A stretch of 64,000 nt of DNA from Chiayiivirga flava (lineage in GTDB: Bacteria; Pseudomonadota; Gammaproteobacteria; Xanthomonadales; Xanthomonadaceae): NCBI RefSeq assembly GCF_014202825.1, contig NZ_JACHHP010000007.1, forward strand, positions 124,001 to 188,000, read 5' to 3'. Numbering within the stretch: the stretch's first letter is position 1; each line of letters starts with the position of its first letter. The notes below the pieces were generated by a model, which ran no database searches, was not told the origin of the DNA, and worked only from the letters and a program-made list of their open reading frames with translations. Position numbers and translations under genes: made by a program. This document shows positions 1 through 8,713 of this stretch, one piece after another.

Positions 1-176
1 GAGACGGCCAGCGCGCGTCGGGTTGCACGGCGTGGACGAACGCCGCCCGGCCCGGCGGTTCGCAGACGGGCTCGAGCAGCCACCCGCGCGGTGACCGCCG
101 GGCCCCTTCCGTGTCAGCCTTTGGCGCGCTTTCCCGTATCCACGCAGACCTGGCAGTGCCACGACGGGAGCCGCAC

Positions 177-776
177 ATGCATCGAACGCCATCGAGGATT
201 CACGCCGCACGGTCCCCGGGTTTCGCGCTGGTGGCCGCCACGCTGCTGCTGGCGGCGGAGGGCGCGATCGGCGGCTCGTGTCCGGGCACGGCGCCCGGCG
301 GGTTCCAGGTGGGTACGTTCCCGTCCGATCTCAACCAGGGACTGTCGGTTTGCACCACGCCGGCCTACAACACCTGCCAGAGCTGCAACTATTCCGCCAC
401 CGGAGTCAACTCGTCGACGTGCAACAACGCCGAATGCTCGACGGCCACCTGCTATTGCGTTTCCGTGGCGGTGACGCCCAATCCGCCGGTCGGCGCCGAC
501 GATGTGGCGCGCGTGGCAAGGAACCGCGCCAGCGAGATTCCCGTCCTGGCAAACGACAACGCGTCCGGCGGACCGCGCCTCGCCGTCGCAGACGTGGGGC
601 CCGCCGTGCATGGCACGGTCGTGCTCGCAGCCGGTCGTGTGGTGTACACGCCCGACGCCGGCTACGCGGGCGAGGACGACTTCATCTACCGGATCGTCAA
701 CGGGCGCAGCGGTGTCGGTACGGCCACGGTCACGCTGACCGTGACCGATGATCTGCTGCGCGACGGTTTCGAGTAG
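177..776 (+). CDS. Secreted Cys-rich protein with cadherin-like domain and C-terminal DGFE tail
   Basis: The 199-residue product starts with a signal peptide (basic residues 1-14, hydrophobic core about 16-30). The start at 177 was chosen because it has a GGGAG-like ribosome site just upstream and puts the signal peptide at the N-terminus. Residues 35-94 hold eight cysteines in a compact block (35, 59, 67, 70, 82, 87, 92, 94), suggesting a disulfide-knotted exported domain. Residues 105-190 resemble a bacterial Ig/cadherin-like module (Big_9 type: 'VLANDN', then 'HGTV', 'YTPDAGYAGEDDF'). The chain ends in LLRDGFE, matching the ADGFED end of the secreted nuclease at 59334-62381. Function is unknown; export is well supported. 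Confidence 0.72.
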   Translation: MHRTPSRIHAARSPGFALVAATLLLAAEGAIGGSCPGTAPGGFQVGTFPSDLNQGLSVCTTPAYNTCQSCNYSATGVNSSTCNNAECSTATCYCVSVAVTPNPPVGADDVARVARNRASEIPVLANDNASGGPRLAVADVGPAVHGTVVLAAGRVVYTPDAGYAGEDDFIYRIVNGRSGVGTATVTLTVTDDLLRDGFE

Positions 777-875
777 ACAGCGGGGCGTTCGCTTCGCATC
801 CCCTTCACATCGACTGCATTGCGGCTTCTCGCGGCCGACAGACAATGGCGGCTCCCCGCACCCAGGAGCGACGCC

Positions 876-1424
876 ATGAGGCCAGGACCGAGCGTTTCCG
901 ACACGACCGACGGCTGGCGCCGCTGGCGCTTCGCGATGTGGGCCGGTGCCGCGGCACTGCTCGTGCTGCCGCTGATCGCGATGCGGTTCACGCGCGAGGT
1001 CGACTGGGACGGGGTCGATTTCCTCGTTGCGGGCGGCCTGCTCGCGGCCGCGTGCGGTGCGGTCGAACTCGGATTGTCCCTGTCGCGCGACCTGCGCTAT
1101 CGCGCCGCGACGGGCGTCGGGGTGCTCGCCGGCCTGCTGCTCGTCTGGGCGAATCTCGCCGTCGGCGTGATCGGCGATGGCGCCAGCGCCGTCAATCTCG
1201 CGGTGTTCGCGGTGCCGCTGGTGGCGTTCGTCGGCGCGTGCGTCGCGCGCTTCCGGGCGCGTGGCATGGCGATCGCGATGGGCGTCACGGCCATCGCGCA
1301 GGCGGTGTTCCTTCCGCTCGCGGCCGGCGCCGGCGATGCGGCGGCGATGGTGCCGATCGGGGTGATCGTCGTGCTGTGGCTGGCGTCGGCCGCGCTGTTC
1401 CTGGCGGCGGCGCGGGTGCGCTGA
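876..1424 (+). CDS. Multi-pass membrane protein, unknown function
   Basis: The 182-residue protein has about six hydrophobic segments (roughly residues 20-36, 47-68, 79-98, 104-122, 130-148, 155-178) and short loops. The start at 876 follows a CAGGAG ribosome site; upstream in-frame starts lack one. Motifs seen are 'DWDGVDF' after the first segment and 'NLAVGVIG' in the third, which recur in a widespread family of uncharacterised proteobacterial inner-membrane proteins. No catalytic motif is visible. It is a monocistronic gene facing the YdeI-like gene. Confidence 0.7.
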   Translation: MRPGPSVSDTTDGWRRWRFAMWAGAAALLVLPLIAMRFTREVDWDGVDFLVAGGLLAAACGAVELGLSLSRDLRYRAATGVGVLAGLLLVWANLAVGVIGDGASAVNLAVFAVPLVAFVGACVARFRARGMAIAMGVTAIAQAVFLPLAAGAGDAAAMVPIGVIVVLWLASAALFLAAARVR

Positions 1425-1476
1425 CGGAGGCCGCAGCGTCCGCGCGTTGCCGGCACCAAGCGCCTGCGCCGCGCAC

Positions 1477-2031
1477 TTATCGCGCTGCGGCCTTGGGCGC
1501 GGACAGCGACTTGGCGTAGAACCCGGACGGATCGAAGCAGCACACCCGCTTCTTCCCCGACGCGAGCATGTCGCAGGCCTTTGCGATCCGCTCGGCGCGT
1601 GTCTTCGCCAACCGGCCGGATTCGATCCAGTGGATCCAATCGACCTGCGCGATCGGTGTCGCCGACGTCCAGACCGCGGCGGCCGCCCGATTGGCGGCGA
1701 GTGCCTTCGCGAAGTCGGCCGGCGGCGTCGGCGCCGGTTCGGCCGGCAGCGGCGCGATGCCGATGTCGACGCGCTCGCCGATCTGCACCGCCGCGCCACG
1801 CAGCACCTTCGCATTGAGTCGAAGCCAGTGGCTCAGCTGGCCGTCGGGCTCCAGCGTCGCGACGAAGCCGTGTCCGTTGATCGTCGCCTCGACCGTGGTG
1901 CGGCCGCGCCGCGGCAGACGGTCGCTGACATCCTTCGGCAGCACGACGAAGCCCCAGGCAGCGCCGGCGCCTGGGTCGTCGGGCTCGAGGATGACGGCAC
2001 TAAACGCGTCGGAGCGTGTATTGGTCGGCAT
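1477..2031 (-). CDS. YdeI/OmpD-associated family protein with DUF1905 domain
   Basis: The 184-residue protein combines an N-terminal DUF1905 barrel (about residues 5-95; 'WGFVVLPKDVSDRLPRRG', 'NGHGFVATLEPDGQLSHWLR') with a C-terminal YdeI-type helical region ending 'DWIHWIESGRLAKTRAERIAKACDML', characteristic of proteins loosely called bacteriocin-protection or OmpD-associated. The start at 2031 gives the normal N-terminus; a longer in-frame extension to 2160 is arginine/glycine-rich and unlike the family. The biochemical role is unknown. It is divergent from the VOC-family gene. Confidence 0.75.
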   Translation of the reverse strand: MPTNTRSDAFSAVILEPDDPGAGAAWGFVVLPKDVSDRLPRRGRTTVEATINGHGFVATLEPDGQLSHWLRLNAKVLRGAAVQIGERVDIGIAPLPAEPAPTPPADFAKALAANRAAAAVWTSATPIAQVDWIHWIESGRLAKTRAERIAKACDMLASGKKRVCCFDPSGFYAKSLSAPKAAAR

Positions 2032-2174
2032 GCGCGGGTTATCCCCGCCGCGGGCGCGCGCGTCAAGCGGCTCGCACCCGTTGCCTGCGTGGACGAGGTG
2101 CGGCCCGAGCCCCGGATCGATCGTATCCTTCGGCCTGGAGATGTCCTGATCCCACCGCAAGCAGGAGAACGCGC

Positions 2175-2654
2175 ATGAGCCCGAAGAACACGATTTGCCT
2201 CTGGTACGACGGCACCGCCCTTGACGCCGCCACGTTCTACGCGCAGACCTTCGCCGACAGCGCGGTCGGCGCGGTGCACCGCGCCCCCGGCGACTTTCCG
2301 GGCGGCAAGCAGGGCAACATCCTGACGGTGGAATTCACCGTGCTGGGCATCCCGTGCCTGGGCCTGAACGGCGGCTCGGCGTTCAAACATTCGGAGGCGT
2401 TCTCGTTCCAGGTGGCGACCGATTCGCAGGAGGAAACCGATCGCCTGTGGAACGCGATCGTCGGCAACGGCGGGCAGGAGAGCGCCTGCGGCTGGTGCAA
2501 GGACAAGTGGGGGGTATCGTGGCAGATCACTCCGCGCGTGCTGGTGGCCGGCACCACCGATCCCGATCCGGTCGTGGCCAAACGCGTGTTCGACGCGATG
2601 ATGACGATGCGCAAGATCGACATCGCCGCCATCGAGGCGGCGCGGCGCGGGTGA
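2175..2654 (+). CDS. VOC-superfamily protein, PhnB-like
   Basis: The 159-residue protein begins 'MSPKNTICLWYDGTALDAATFYAQTF' in two beta-alpha repeats typical of vicinal-oxygen-chelate proteins of the '3-demethylubiquinone-9 3-methyltransferase' type (PF06983). Further family marks are 'GNILTVEFTVLGIPCLGLNGG', 'SEAFSFQVATDSQEETDRLW' and 'CGWCKDKWGVSWQITP'. The start lies 8-12 bases after an AGGAG ribosome site. Despite the family name these proteins are not methyltransferases; most have no assigned substrate. The gene stands alone. Confidence 0.82.
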   Translation: MSPKNTICLWYDGTALDAATFYAQTFADSAVGAVHRAPGDFPGGKQGNILTVEFTVLGIPCLGLNGGSAFKHSEAFSFQVATDSQEETDRLWNAIVGNGGQESACGWCKDKWGVSWQITPRVLVAGTTDPDPVVAKRVFDAMMTMRKIDIAAIEAARRG

Positions 2655-2753
2655 GGTCCGGGCCGCGCACGTGACGCGCCCGGGTGGTTCGACGCGATGT
2701 CGCACGTGTCCGGAGGCGAGGTCACATCCGGCGCGTGTGACGGTCTGGTCTGC

Positions 2754-3269
2754 ATGAACCACCTCGCTCCGATCGCCGCCGCAGTCCTCGTCCTGACCGG
2801 CGCGGCTGCGACGGCATATGCCGCCGGTGCGCCTGTTCTGTCCGCGCCCGACCCGCTGTTCGCTACCGTCGCCGCGCTCGATGCCGCCGTGTTCGATGCC
2901 TTCAACCGCTGCAGCGTGCCGGCGCAGTTGCGCAGGCATGCGGCGCATTTCGATCCGGCGGTCGAGTTCTACCACGACACCGGTGGTGTCACGTGGACAC
3001 GCGACGCGATGCTCGCGAACACCGCACAGCATGCGTGTGGCAAGTTCCGGCGTGAGTTGGTGCCCGGTAGCCTGCGTGTGCATGCGATCAAGGACTTCGG
3101 CGCCATCGCGCAGGGGTCGCATCGCTTCTGCAGGTTCGACAGCGGCGCCTGCGACGGGTTGGCCGATTTCACCATCGTCTGGCGGCAGCGGAACGGGCAA
3201 TGGCGGATCACGCGGGTGCTCAGCTACGGGCATCGGCCGAACCCCGGGGCGATACCTGCTGCACCCTAG
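2754..3269 (+). CDS. Exported SnoaL/DUF4440-like protein
   Basis: The 171-residue protein has a signal peptide (residues 1-23, ending 'ATAYA-AGA'). The rest looks like an NTF2-fold DUF4440/SnoaL domain: helical start 'FATVAALDAAVFDAFNRC', 'HAAHFDPAVEFYHDTGGVTWTRDAML' and a closing strand 'DFTIVWRQRNGQWRITRVLSYGH'. The start at 2754 was preferred to an upstream one because it puts the signal peptide first. Periplasmic location is inferred; no substrate can be named. Confidence 0.75.
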   Translation: MNHLAPIAAAVLVLTGAAATAYAAGAPVLSAPDPLFATVAALDAAVFDAFNRCSVPAQLRRHAAHFDPAVEFYHDTGGVTWTRDAMLANTAQHACGKFRRELVPGSLRVHAIKDFGAIAQGSHRFCRFDSGACDGLADFTIVWRQRNGQWRITRVLSYGHRPNPGAIPAAP

Positions 3270-3521
3270 GCCGATGGGTCGAGTTCATGTGGTGAAGCCC
3301 GTCACCTGTTGTCGGCCGTGTCTGTGACCCTGCTTCGGGGCACGCGTGCAACCTGCCCGATGTCGGGGGCGTCCACGCGCGGTTGCGGCGCTCGGCGGTG
3401 CAACCTGCACGTGCGATGCATGAACGTTGCCCAAAGCGCGAACAGCGGTGTCCGCATCCGGCGCCACGCGAACGGCGTATGAAACCTCGCGTGAAACCCT
3501 GCACGCATTCAGGAGTGACCA

Positions 3522-4352
3522 ATGAACCAACTACTTCGCGCCGCCATCGCGACCGCCGCCCTTGCCGCGTTCGCCGCTCCGCTTCACGCGAAGGACTGGA
3601 CCGGCGGCTATGTCGGCGGCCATGTCGGCGAGGCCGGCGAACCCGACGACAACGGCAACGACCGCTTCTTGTTCGACACCAATCTCGACGGCAACTTCAA
3701 CGATGCGGTGAACACCGCCGCCGGTGCCAACGCCTTCTCTCCGGGCTTCTGCAACGGCGCGGCGCAGACTGCGCAGCCTGCCGGCGGCTGCAGTGAAAAC
3801 AAGGGTGGCGCCGACTGGGGTCTGCGCGGCGGCTACGACTGGCAGTCCGGAAGCTTCGTGTTCGGTCTTCTGGGCGAGTACGCGATGAACGATGTGCGCG
3901 ACGCGGTGAGCGCGTTCAGCACCACGCCCGCGTACTACACGATGTACCGCAAGATCGACGGCATGTTCGCGCTGCGCGGACGCGCCGGCTTCGCGTTCGG
4001 CGACGGCGAGGACAACCTGCTGTACGCGACCGCCGGCTATGCCTATGCCAAGGTCGAGAACAGCTTTGGCACCAGCAATGGCGCCAACGCCTTCGCCGGC
4101 AACGGCAACGACAATGTCGACGGGTTGCAGTACGGCGTCGGCTACGAGCGCCGTTTCGACCAGTTCACCGTCGGCCTCGAATACCTGCTCACCCAGCTCG
4201 ACGACGACGGCTACCGCGTCGACGTGACCCGGGGCAATGCACCGGCGACCAATCCGTTTGTCATCGTCAACCCGGACGGCACCCAGCTGCGTCGCAGCGA
4301 CACCGACTTCGACTTCGACAGCCTGCGGCTGACGGCCACATACCGGTTCTGA
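3522..4352 (+). CDS. Outer-membrane beta-barrel protein
   Basis: The 276-residue protein has a clear signal peptide cleaved after 'APLHA' (residue 23) and amphipathic strands with alternating aromatic/polar residues, closing on 'LRLTATYRF' with a terminal Phe, the outer-membrane insertion signature. Repeated 'GGYVGGHVGE', 'WGLRGGYDWQSGSFVFGLLGEYA' and 'YGVGYERRFDQFTVGLEYLLT' match the OmpA-like/OMP_b-brl porin-like group (PF13505). An AGGAGTGACC ribosome site precedes the start. A passive envelope or adhesin-like role is likely; no ligand is evident. Confidence 0.85.
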   Translation: MNQLLRAAIATAALAAFAAPLHAKDWTGGYVGGHVGEAGEPDDNGNDRFLFDTNLDGNFNDAVNTAAGANAFSPGFCNGAAQTAQPAGGCSENKGGADWGLRGGYDWQSGSFVFGLLGEYAMNDVRDAVSAFSTTPAYYTMYRKIDGMFALRGRAGFAFGDGEDNLLYATAGYAYAKVENSFGTSNGANAFAGNGNDNVDGLQYGVGYERRFDQFTVGLEYLLTQLDDDGYRVDVTRGNAPATNPFVIVNPDGTQLRRSDTDFDFDSLRLTATYRF

Positions 4353-4361
4353 CGTCTGCGC

Positions 4362-4392
4362 CGCCTCCCGTTCCGGACCGGAGCGGGAGGCG
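4362..4392 (+). terminator. Strong hairpin after the beta-barrel gene
   Basis: A 14-bp stem (4362-4375 with 4379-4392, one G-U pair) and a 3-base loop begin 10 bases after the stop codon. No T-run follows, so it could be a weak terminator or an mRNA 3'-end stabiliser. Confidence 0.4.
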
Positions 4393-4551
4393 CGCCACGC
4401 GCTTGCCGGGCGGTGGGCGTGGGGCGAAGCGGTGCGTGCGTCCCCGGCAATTGCCGGGCGATGCGGTTCGCACGGGCGCCGCCACTGCCGTGCGCACGCG
4501 CGATGGCGGGCCCGGTATCATTGCGCTCTGGGGTCGAGCGGGGATCGAACG

Positions 4552-4890
4552 ATGTGGGGTAGAACTGGGATGCTGGCCGTCGCGCTGGCGCTGCCGGCTG
4601 CGGGCGTGCGCGCCGCGGACGACGATGAAGCCTGGGTGCTGCGCTACATGGGAGCGGCGATGGCGCCGGGCGTGCCCGTCGCGGCCGAGCGTGCGCGGCG
4701 TGTCGAATTCCCCGAGCTTGCGCGCCTGGCCGGGCGCAGGGTGCGCATCGAGGTTGCAGACGGCAGCCAGCGCGCCGGTGTCGTGCAGCAGGCCGACGCC
4801 GATGCCGTGCTGCTGCGTGTGCTGCGCAGCACGGGACAGGCCACCGTGACGCTGGCGCGCGCCGATGTGCGCGCCGTGCGGGTGGACTGA
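4552..4890 (+). CDS. Small exported protein, unknown
   Basis: The 112-residue product starts with a signal-peptide-like segment (residues 1-21, 'LAVALALPAAGVRAA'). The mature part ends in a beta-rich stretch ('RRVRIEVADGSQRAGVVQQADADAVLLRVLRSTGQATVTLARADVRAVRV') that resembles a small Sm/SH3-like barrel, by eye only. It lies 4 bases upstream of the membrane-anchored protein at 4895 and probably shares its transcript. Confidence 0.6.
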   Translation: MWGRTGMLAVALALPAAGVRAADDDEAWVLRYMGAAMAPGVPVAAERARRVEFPELARLAGRRVRIEVADGSQRAGVVQQADADAVLLRVLRSTGQATVTLARADVRAVRVD

Positions 4891-4894
4891 CGCC

Positions 4895-6013
4895 ATGCTC
4901 GGCAGTGCAATCTCGTTTACCGGCTACCTGCTGGTGCTGTTCGTGCTCAACATCTGGATCGTCGTAAGGATCTGGAAGCGCAGCCCGTTGCTGGCCGTTC
5001 TCGCGTTCTTCTTCTGGCCGCTGTCGATCGTCGCGCTGTTCCTCAACTGGGGCGACGAGGAATCCGACATCCGCATTCCGTTCCTCCTGAGCCTGGTGGT
5101 GGGCGCGCTGATGGTGTTCATGGCGATGCGCACCGTGGAAAAAGGCGTGGAGGAGATGGCCTACATGCTGACCGACGAAGACATCGCGCTGATCCGCGAG
5201 GACGATCCGGAGCTGGCGCAGCGGCTGGAGGCGGCACGTGCCGAACAGCTGGCGGAGGGCGACGGGGACTGGTCGGACGAAGAGGGGTCCGACGATGCGG
5301 AAGCGGCGGACGAAGCCGGATTCGCGATACGGGAGGACCGGTCGATCGAGCGTGACGACAGTCCCGGCGCCGAAGCCGCGACGCCCGCAGCACGCGATCC
5401 GGCCGCGATCGAGGCCGAGCACCGCGCGAACCTGGAGCGCGCCGCAGGCGCCATCGCCTGGCAGTTCCGCAGCGTCGCCTTGCCCGGCGCGGACGCCAGC
5501 GTGCGCCTGCCGCAACATTTCCGGTTCGCACCGCGCGCATCGTTGCTGTACGTCGCCCGCTTGCGCGGCATGGCGCTGCCGTCCGATGTGGTCGGCTGGG
5601 TGGTGCATCGCGACGTCAGTCTGGCGCGCGAGGACGCGTGGTTCGTGCAGGTGCGACAGGTGCAGCTGGCGTCGCCGCTGCCGATGTCCGAGCCGCTCGG
5701 CGATGCGGACGCACGCGAGGCCGGCGCCGCCGCACTGGTCGGCCGCATCGCCACCGCGCTCGATGCCACGAAGGCACCGCCACGCGCGCCCGCCTGGGAT
5801 GCCGGTGCCGCCGTCGCCACGTGGGAGCGATCCGCGGCGGGCGTCGACGCGGACGCGCCGTTCGCGGACTACGTGGCCGCGCGCGTGCTGCCGCGCGCGC
5901 TGGTCGAGTTCAGCGTGCCGGCACTGCATGCCGCCCATGCGCAGCTGGGCGTGCGCGCATCGCGCATGCTGGCGCAACGCGTGGACACGGCGCCGGCAGC
6001 GCCGGCCCGCTAG
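4895..6013 (+). CDS. Membrane-anchored protein with DUF2167-like C-terminal region
   Basis: The 372-residue protein has three hydrophobic segments in the first 95 residues (about 3-25, 31-51, 68-86), then a highly acidic linker (about 110-175), then a mixed alpha/beta domain. 'VRLPQHFRFAPRASLLYVARLRG' and 'VVGWVVHRDVS' faintly recall the DUF2167 membrane family ('LPxxFRFL', 'xGxIVP'), a weak assignment. It starts 4 bases after the previous stop, so the two are likely translated from one message. Confidence 0.65.
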   Translation: MLGSAISFTGYLLVLFVLNIWIVVRIWKRSPLLAVLAFFFWPLSIVALFLNWGDEESDIRIPFLLSLVVGALMVFMAMRTVEKGVEEMAYMLTDEDIALIREDDPELAQRLEAARAEQLAEGDGDWSDEEGSDDAEAADEAGFAIREDRSIERDDSPGAEAATPAARDPAAIEAEHRANLERAAGAIAWQFRSVALPGADASVRLPQHFRFAPRASLLYVARLRGMALPSDVVGWVVHRDVSLAREDAWFVQVRQVQLASPLPMSEPLGDADAREAGAAALVGRIATALDATKAPPRAPAWDAGAAVATWERSAAGVDADAPFADYVAARVLPRALVEFSVPALHAAHAQLGVRASRMLAQRVDTAPAAPAR

Positions 6014-6035
6014 CGCCGCGGCGCGTCGGCGTCGT

Positions 6036-6818
6036 TCAGGCGTCGGCGTCGCGCCGCGATCCCACCAGACGCAGGAACGCCTCGTGCTGGTAGCGGCTCA
6101 TGCGCAGCTGCTGTCCGGTGTCCATCGTCACCACGTGGTAGCCGTTGAACCAGGGATGGATGTCGCGCACGCGCCGCACGTTGATGATCGCCGAGCGATG
6201 CACGCGGGCGAAGCGGCGCGGATCCAGGCGCGCGCCGAGCGCAGTCATCGTGTCGCGCAATTCGTGCACGCGGTCGGCGAGATGGATCAGCACGGTGTTG
6301 CCGCTCGCCTTGATCCACACGATGTCGTCCACGTCGACAAACACCACGCGTTCGTCGGTGCGCACCGGGATGCGTTCGAGGTAGTCGTCGCGCTGACGCA
6401 GTTCGGCGATCGCCTGCAGGATGCGGGCCGAGCTGCGCGTCGCATCGTCGTTGGCTGCCAGCCGTGTTTTCACGCGCTGCAGCGTGCCGGCGAAGCGCTC
6501 GCGGCTGAACGGCTTGACGAGATAGTCGACCGCGTTCGCCTCGAACGCGCGCACGGCATACTGCTCGAACGCGGTGACGAAGACCGTCGCCGGCATGCGT
6601 TCGACACCGATCGCGCCGATCACGTCCAGCCCGGTCATCGCCGGCATCTGGATGTCGAGAAAGACGAGGTCCGGCGACTGGCTGCGGATCGCGGCCACCG
6701 CCGAGGCGCCGTCGCCGCATTCGCCCAGCACGTGGATGTCCGCATCGTCCTGCAGCAGCCGCACGATCGCGCGTCGCGCCAGCGGCTCGTCGTCGACCAC
6801 GAGCGTCGCGATGCTCAT
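6036..6818 (-). CDS. LytTR-family response regulator
   Basis: The 260-residue regulator has a receiver domain (residues 4-120; acidic pocket D9-D10, phospho-acceptor D55 in 'LVFLDIQMP', switch 'TAFEQYA', K in 'DYLVKPF') and a C-terminal LytTR DNA-binding domain (about 155-258; 'RIPVRTDERVVFVDVDDIVWIKASGN', 'FARVHRSAIINVRRV'). The start codon overlaps the stop of the kinase gene by 4 bases, so the pair is translationally coupled. It belongs to the AlgR/LytR/YehT type; the targets cannot be read from this window. Confidence 0.92.
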   Translation of the reverse strand: MSIATLVVDDEPLARRAIVRLLQDDADIHVLGECGDGASAVAAIRSQSPDLVFLDIQMPAMTGLDVIGAIGVERMPATVFVTAFEQYAVRAFEANAVDYLVKPFSRERFAGTLQRVKTRLAANDDATRSSARILQAIAELRQRDDYLERIPVRTDERVVFVDVDDIVWIKASGNTVLIHLADRVHELRDTMTALGARLDPRRFARVHRSAIINVRRVRDIHPWFNGYHVVTMDTGQQLRMSRYQHEAFLRLVGSRRDADA

Positions 6819-7924
6819 GCCGGGGCGTGCTCGGGCGCGTCGTCGGTCTCGTCGAGACTGCGGACGGGCAGGCGGATGCGGCAGGCGACGCCCTCGGGCA
6901 CCATCATGTCCAGGCGTATCTGCGCCGCGTCGCCGTGCAGCTCCTTCAGGCGCAGGCGCGTGTTCGACAGGCCGATGCCGTGGCCGTCGCGTTCGTCGCC
7001 ATCGCCGAGCACGCTGTTGCGGTTGCGCACGTCGATGCAGAGCATGCCGTCTTCGCGCCGGCTTTCGATCTCGATGCAGTCGCTGCCCACGCGCCGCCCG
7101 ATGCCGTGGCGGATCGCGTTTTCGACGATCGGCTGCAGCAGCAGGCTCGGCACGGCGCAATCGAGCGTGTCGGGCGCGACGTACACGCGGGTGGTCAGAC
7201 GGTCCTTGAAGCGCATGCGCTGGATGCCGAGGTAGAGGTCGAGCAGTTCGAGTTCGCGCCGCAACGTGATCTCCTGGCCGTCGTAGTCCTCGAGGAACGC
7301 GCGCAGCAGGTCGCTCAGGCGCAGCAGCATGTCCTCGGCCGACACCTTGTCTTCGTCGAGCAGGGTGACGATGGCGTGCAGGGTATTGAACAGGAAATGC
7401 GGCTGCAGCTGGGTCTTGAGCACCTGCAGGCGCGACTGCGCAAGTTCGGTCGCGAGCCGGCTCGCTTCCATCTCGCGGCGTGCCTTCTCGGCCTGGTAGT
7501 GCAGCGCCTGCTGCATCGCGAGCAGGGCCCAGTAGGTCATCAGCCCGGTGCCGACATGCTTGCCGGCGAACTGCCAGAACTGTTCGGAGAACGAGGTCGG
7601 TTCGAACAGCGTCGACACCAGCGCGCCTGCGATCACCGACAGCAGCGTCACGCCCGCGCTCGCCAGCGCGTGGGTGCCGAGCGACTCCATGCGCAGTGGC
7701 GCCTGCAACGGATAGCGCTGCCCGAGGCGGAACACCAGCGGCGCCAGCGCGGCCCAGGTGTACCACTGGATCATCGACCAGCGCAGGTAATCGACGATCG
7801 ACCAGGTGTGGCCGTGGAACGCGTCGTGCACCACGCTCTGCAGCGCGAACACGAGCACCACCACCGTCCAGAGCGCGAGGTAGCGGCGCAGGCCGATCGT
7901 GGTGTTGCCGAGGCGAATGTCCAT
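6815..7924 (-). CDS. LytS/YehU-type sensor histidine kinase
   Basis: The 369-residue kinase carries about four membrane segments in residues 13-140 with no large periplasmic domain, then a coiled coil (145-170) and a His_kinase domain (PF06580) with the phospho-acceptor H176 in 'LQPHFLFNTLHA'. The ATPase N-box is 'PIVENAIRHGIG' (N269), followed by 'GIGLSNTRLRL'. It is cognate to the overlapping LytTR regulator downstream. Kinases with such compact membrane domains often sense a membrane property or small molecule; the signal here is unknown. Confidence 0.92.
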   Translation of the reverse strand: MDIRLGNTTIGLRRYLALWTVVVLVFALQSVVHDAFHGHTWSIVDYLRWSMIQWYTWAALAPLVFRLGQRYPLQAPLRMESLGTHALASAGVTLLSVIAGALVSTLFEPTSFSEQFWQFAGKHVGTGLMTYWALLAMQQALHYQAEKARREMEASRLATELAQSRLQVLKTQLQPHFLFNTLHAIVTLLDEDKVSAEDMLLRLSDLLRAFLEDYDGQEITLRRELELLDLYLGIQRMRFKDRLTTRVYVAPDTLDCAVPSLLLQPIVENAIRHGIGRRVGSDCIEIESRREDGMLCIDVRNRNSVLGDGDERDGHGIGLSNTRLRLKELHGDAAQIRLDMMVPEGVACRIRLPVRSLDETDDAPEHAPA

Positions 7925-8127
7925 GGCGTTCCGGAAGCGGGGTCCGTTTGCATCGTAGGCGCACGCAAGAGGGCCGGAAAGCGCCGCAACGCCGCCCTAC
8001 GATTCGTCCCGGCGAGGCGACGATTCGTCACGCTTCGATGGGCGCGCGCGTGCGGATGCGATTCGATGCGCTCACCGCCGCCGCGCCCGCGTGCGCACGA
8101 CGGACCGTTCCCGCCGGAGTATTCGAC

Positions 8128-8508
8128 ATGCGTGTTCCCGTCGCCATCGTCCTTTTCGTTGCATCGTGTGCGTGCGCGGCCGAGCCGCCGACGCACTACC
8201 TCACGCTCGTCAACCGCACCCACGACAGCGTGGTGACCGCGTCCGCCGCCGCGGCCGGCAGCGATGCCTTCGTGCCGCTGGCGCTGGCGCGTCCGTTGCG
8301 CGGTGGCGGCGGCTCCGCCACGGTGAGCGTCGCAGGCGAAGGCTGCCGCTACGATGTGCAGCTGCAGTACCGCGGCAAACGCGCGCAGCTCTACCGCAAC
8401 GTCGACGTCTGCGGCCACCGCGGCCTGCGCCTGCGGCCGACGCCGCGCGGCGCCGCCGATGGTGAGGCGCCGATGCTCGCCAACGCGCCGGATTCGCTCC
8501 GCGACTGA
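8128..8508 (+). CDS. Small exported protein, unknown
   Basis: The 126-residue protein has a signal peptide (residues 1-18, '[16 protein letters not shown]') followed by '[19 protein letters not shown]', which looks like the opening strand of a small beta-sandwich. Two cysteines in the mature part could pair. The family is not recognised. It is divergent from the LytS-type kinase, across a 203-base gap. Confidence 0.6.
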   Translation: MRVPVAIVLFVASCACAAEPPTHYLTLVNRTHDSVVTASAAAAGSDAFVPLALARPLRGGGGSATVSVAGEGCRYDVQLQYRGKRAQLYRNVDVCGHRGLRLRPTPRGAADGEAPMLANAPDSLRD

Positions 8509-8713
8509 GCCGGGGCATCGCGGATCGGTGCGCTTCGCCACGCCGATCCGCGCGCAAGCAGACCCGCGGCAGCCGCGGTGTGTCGCCGCGCGCACGGCAT
8601 CGCCACGCGCGGTCCAGCACGATCGTCCAATCGCGCCGCGCCCGGGTGGCGCACAGTCCGCCTGTCGGCGTCGGGGTCACGCGTGTTGCGGACCGCGCCG
8701 CAGGAGTCGCGAC

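Noticed and set aside
1-176. Partial coding region at the left window edge
   Set aside because: No frame with consistent codon bias or recognisable motif ends here; nothing supported.
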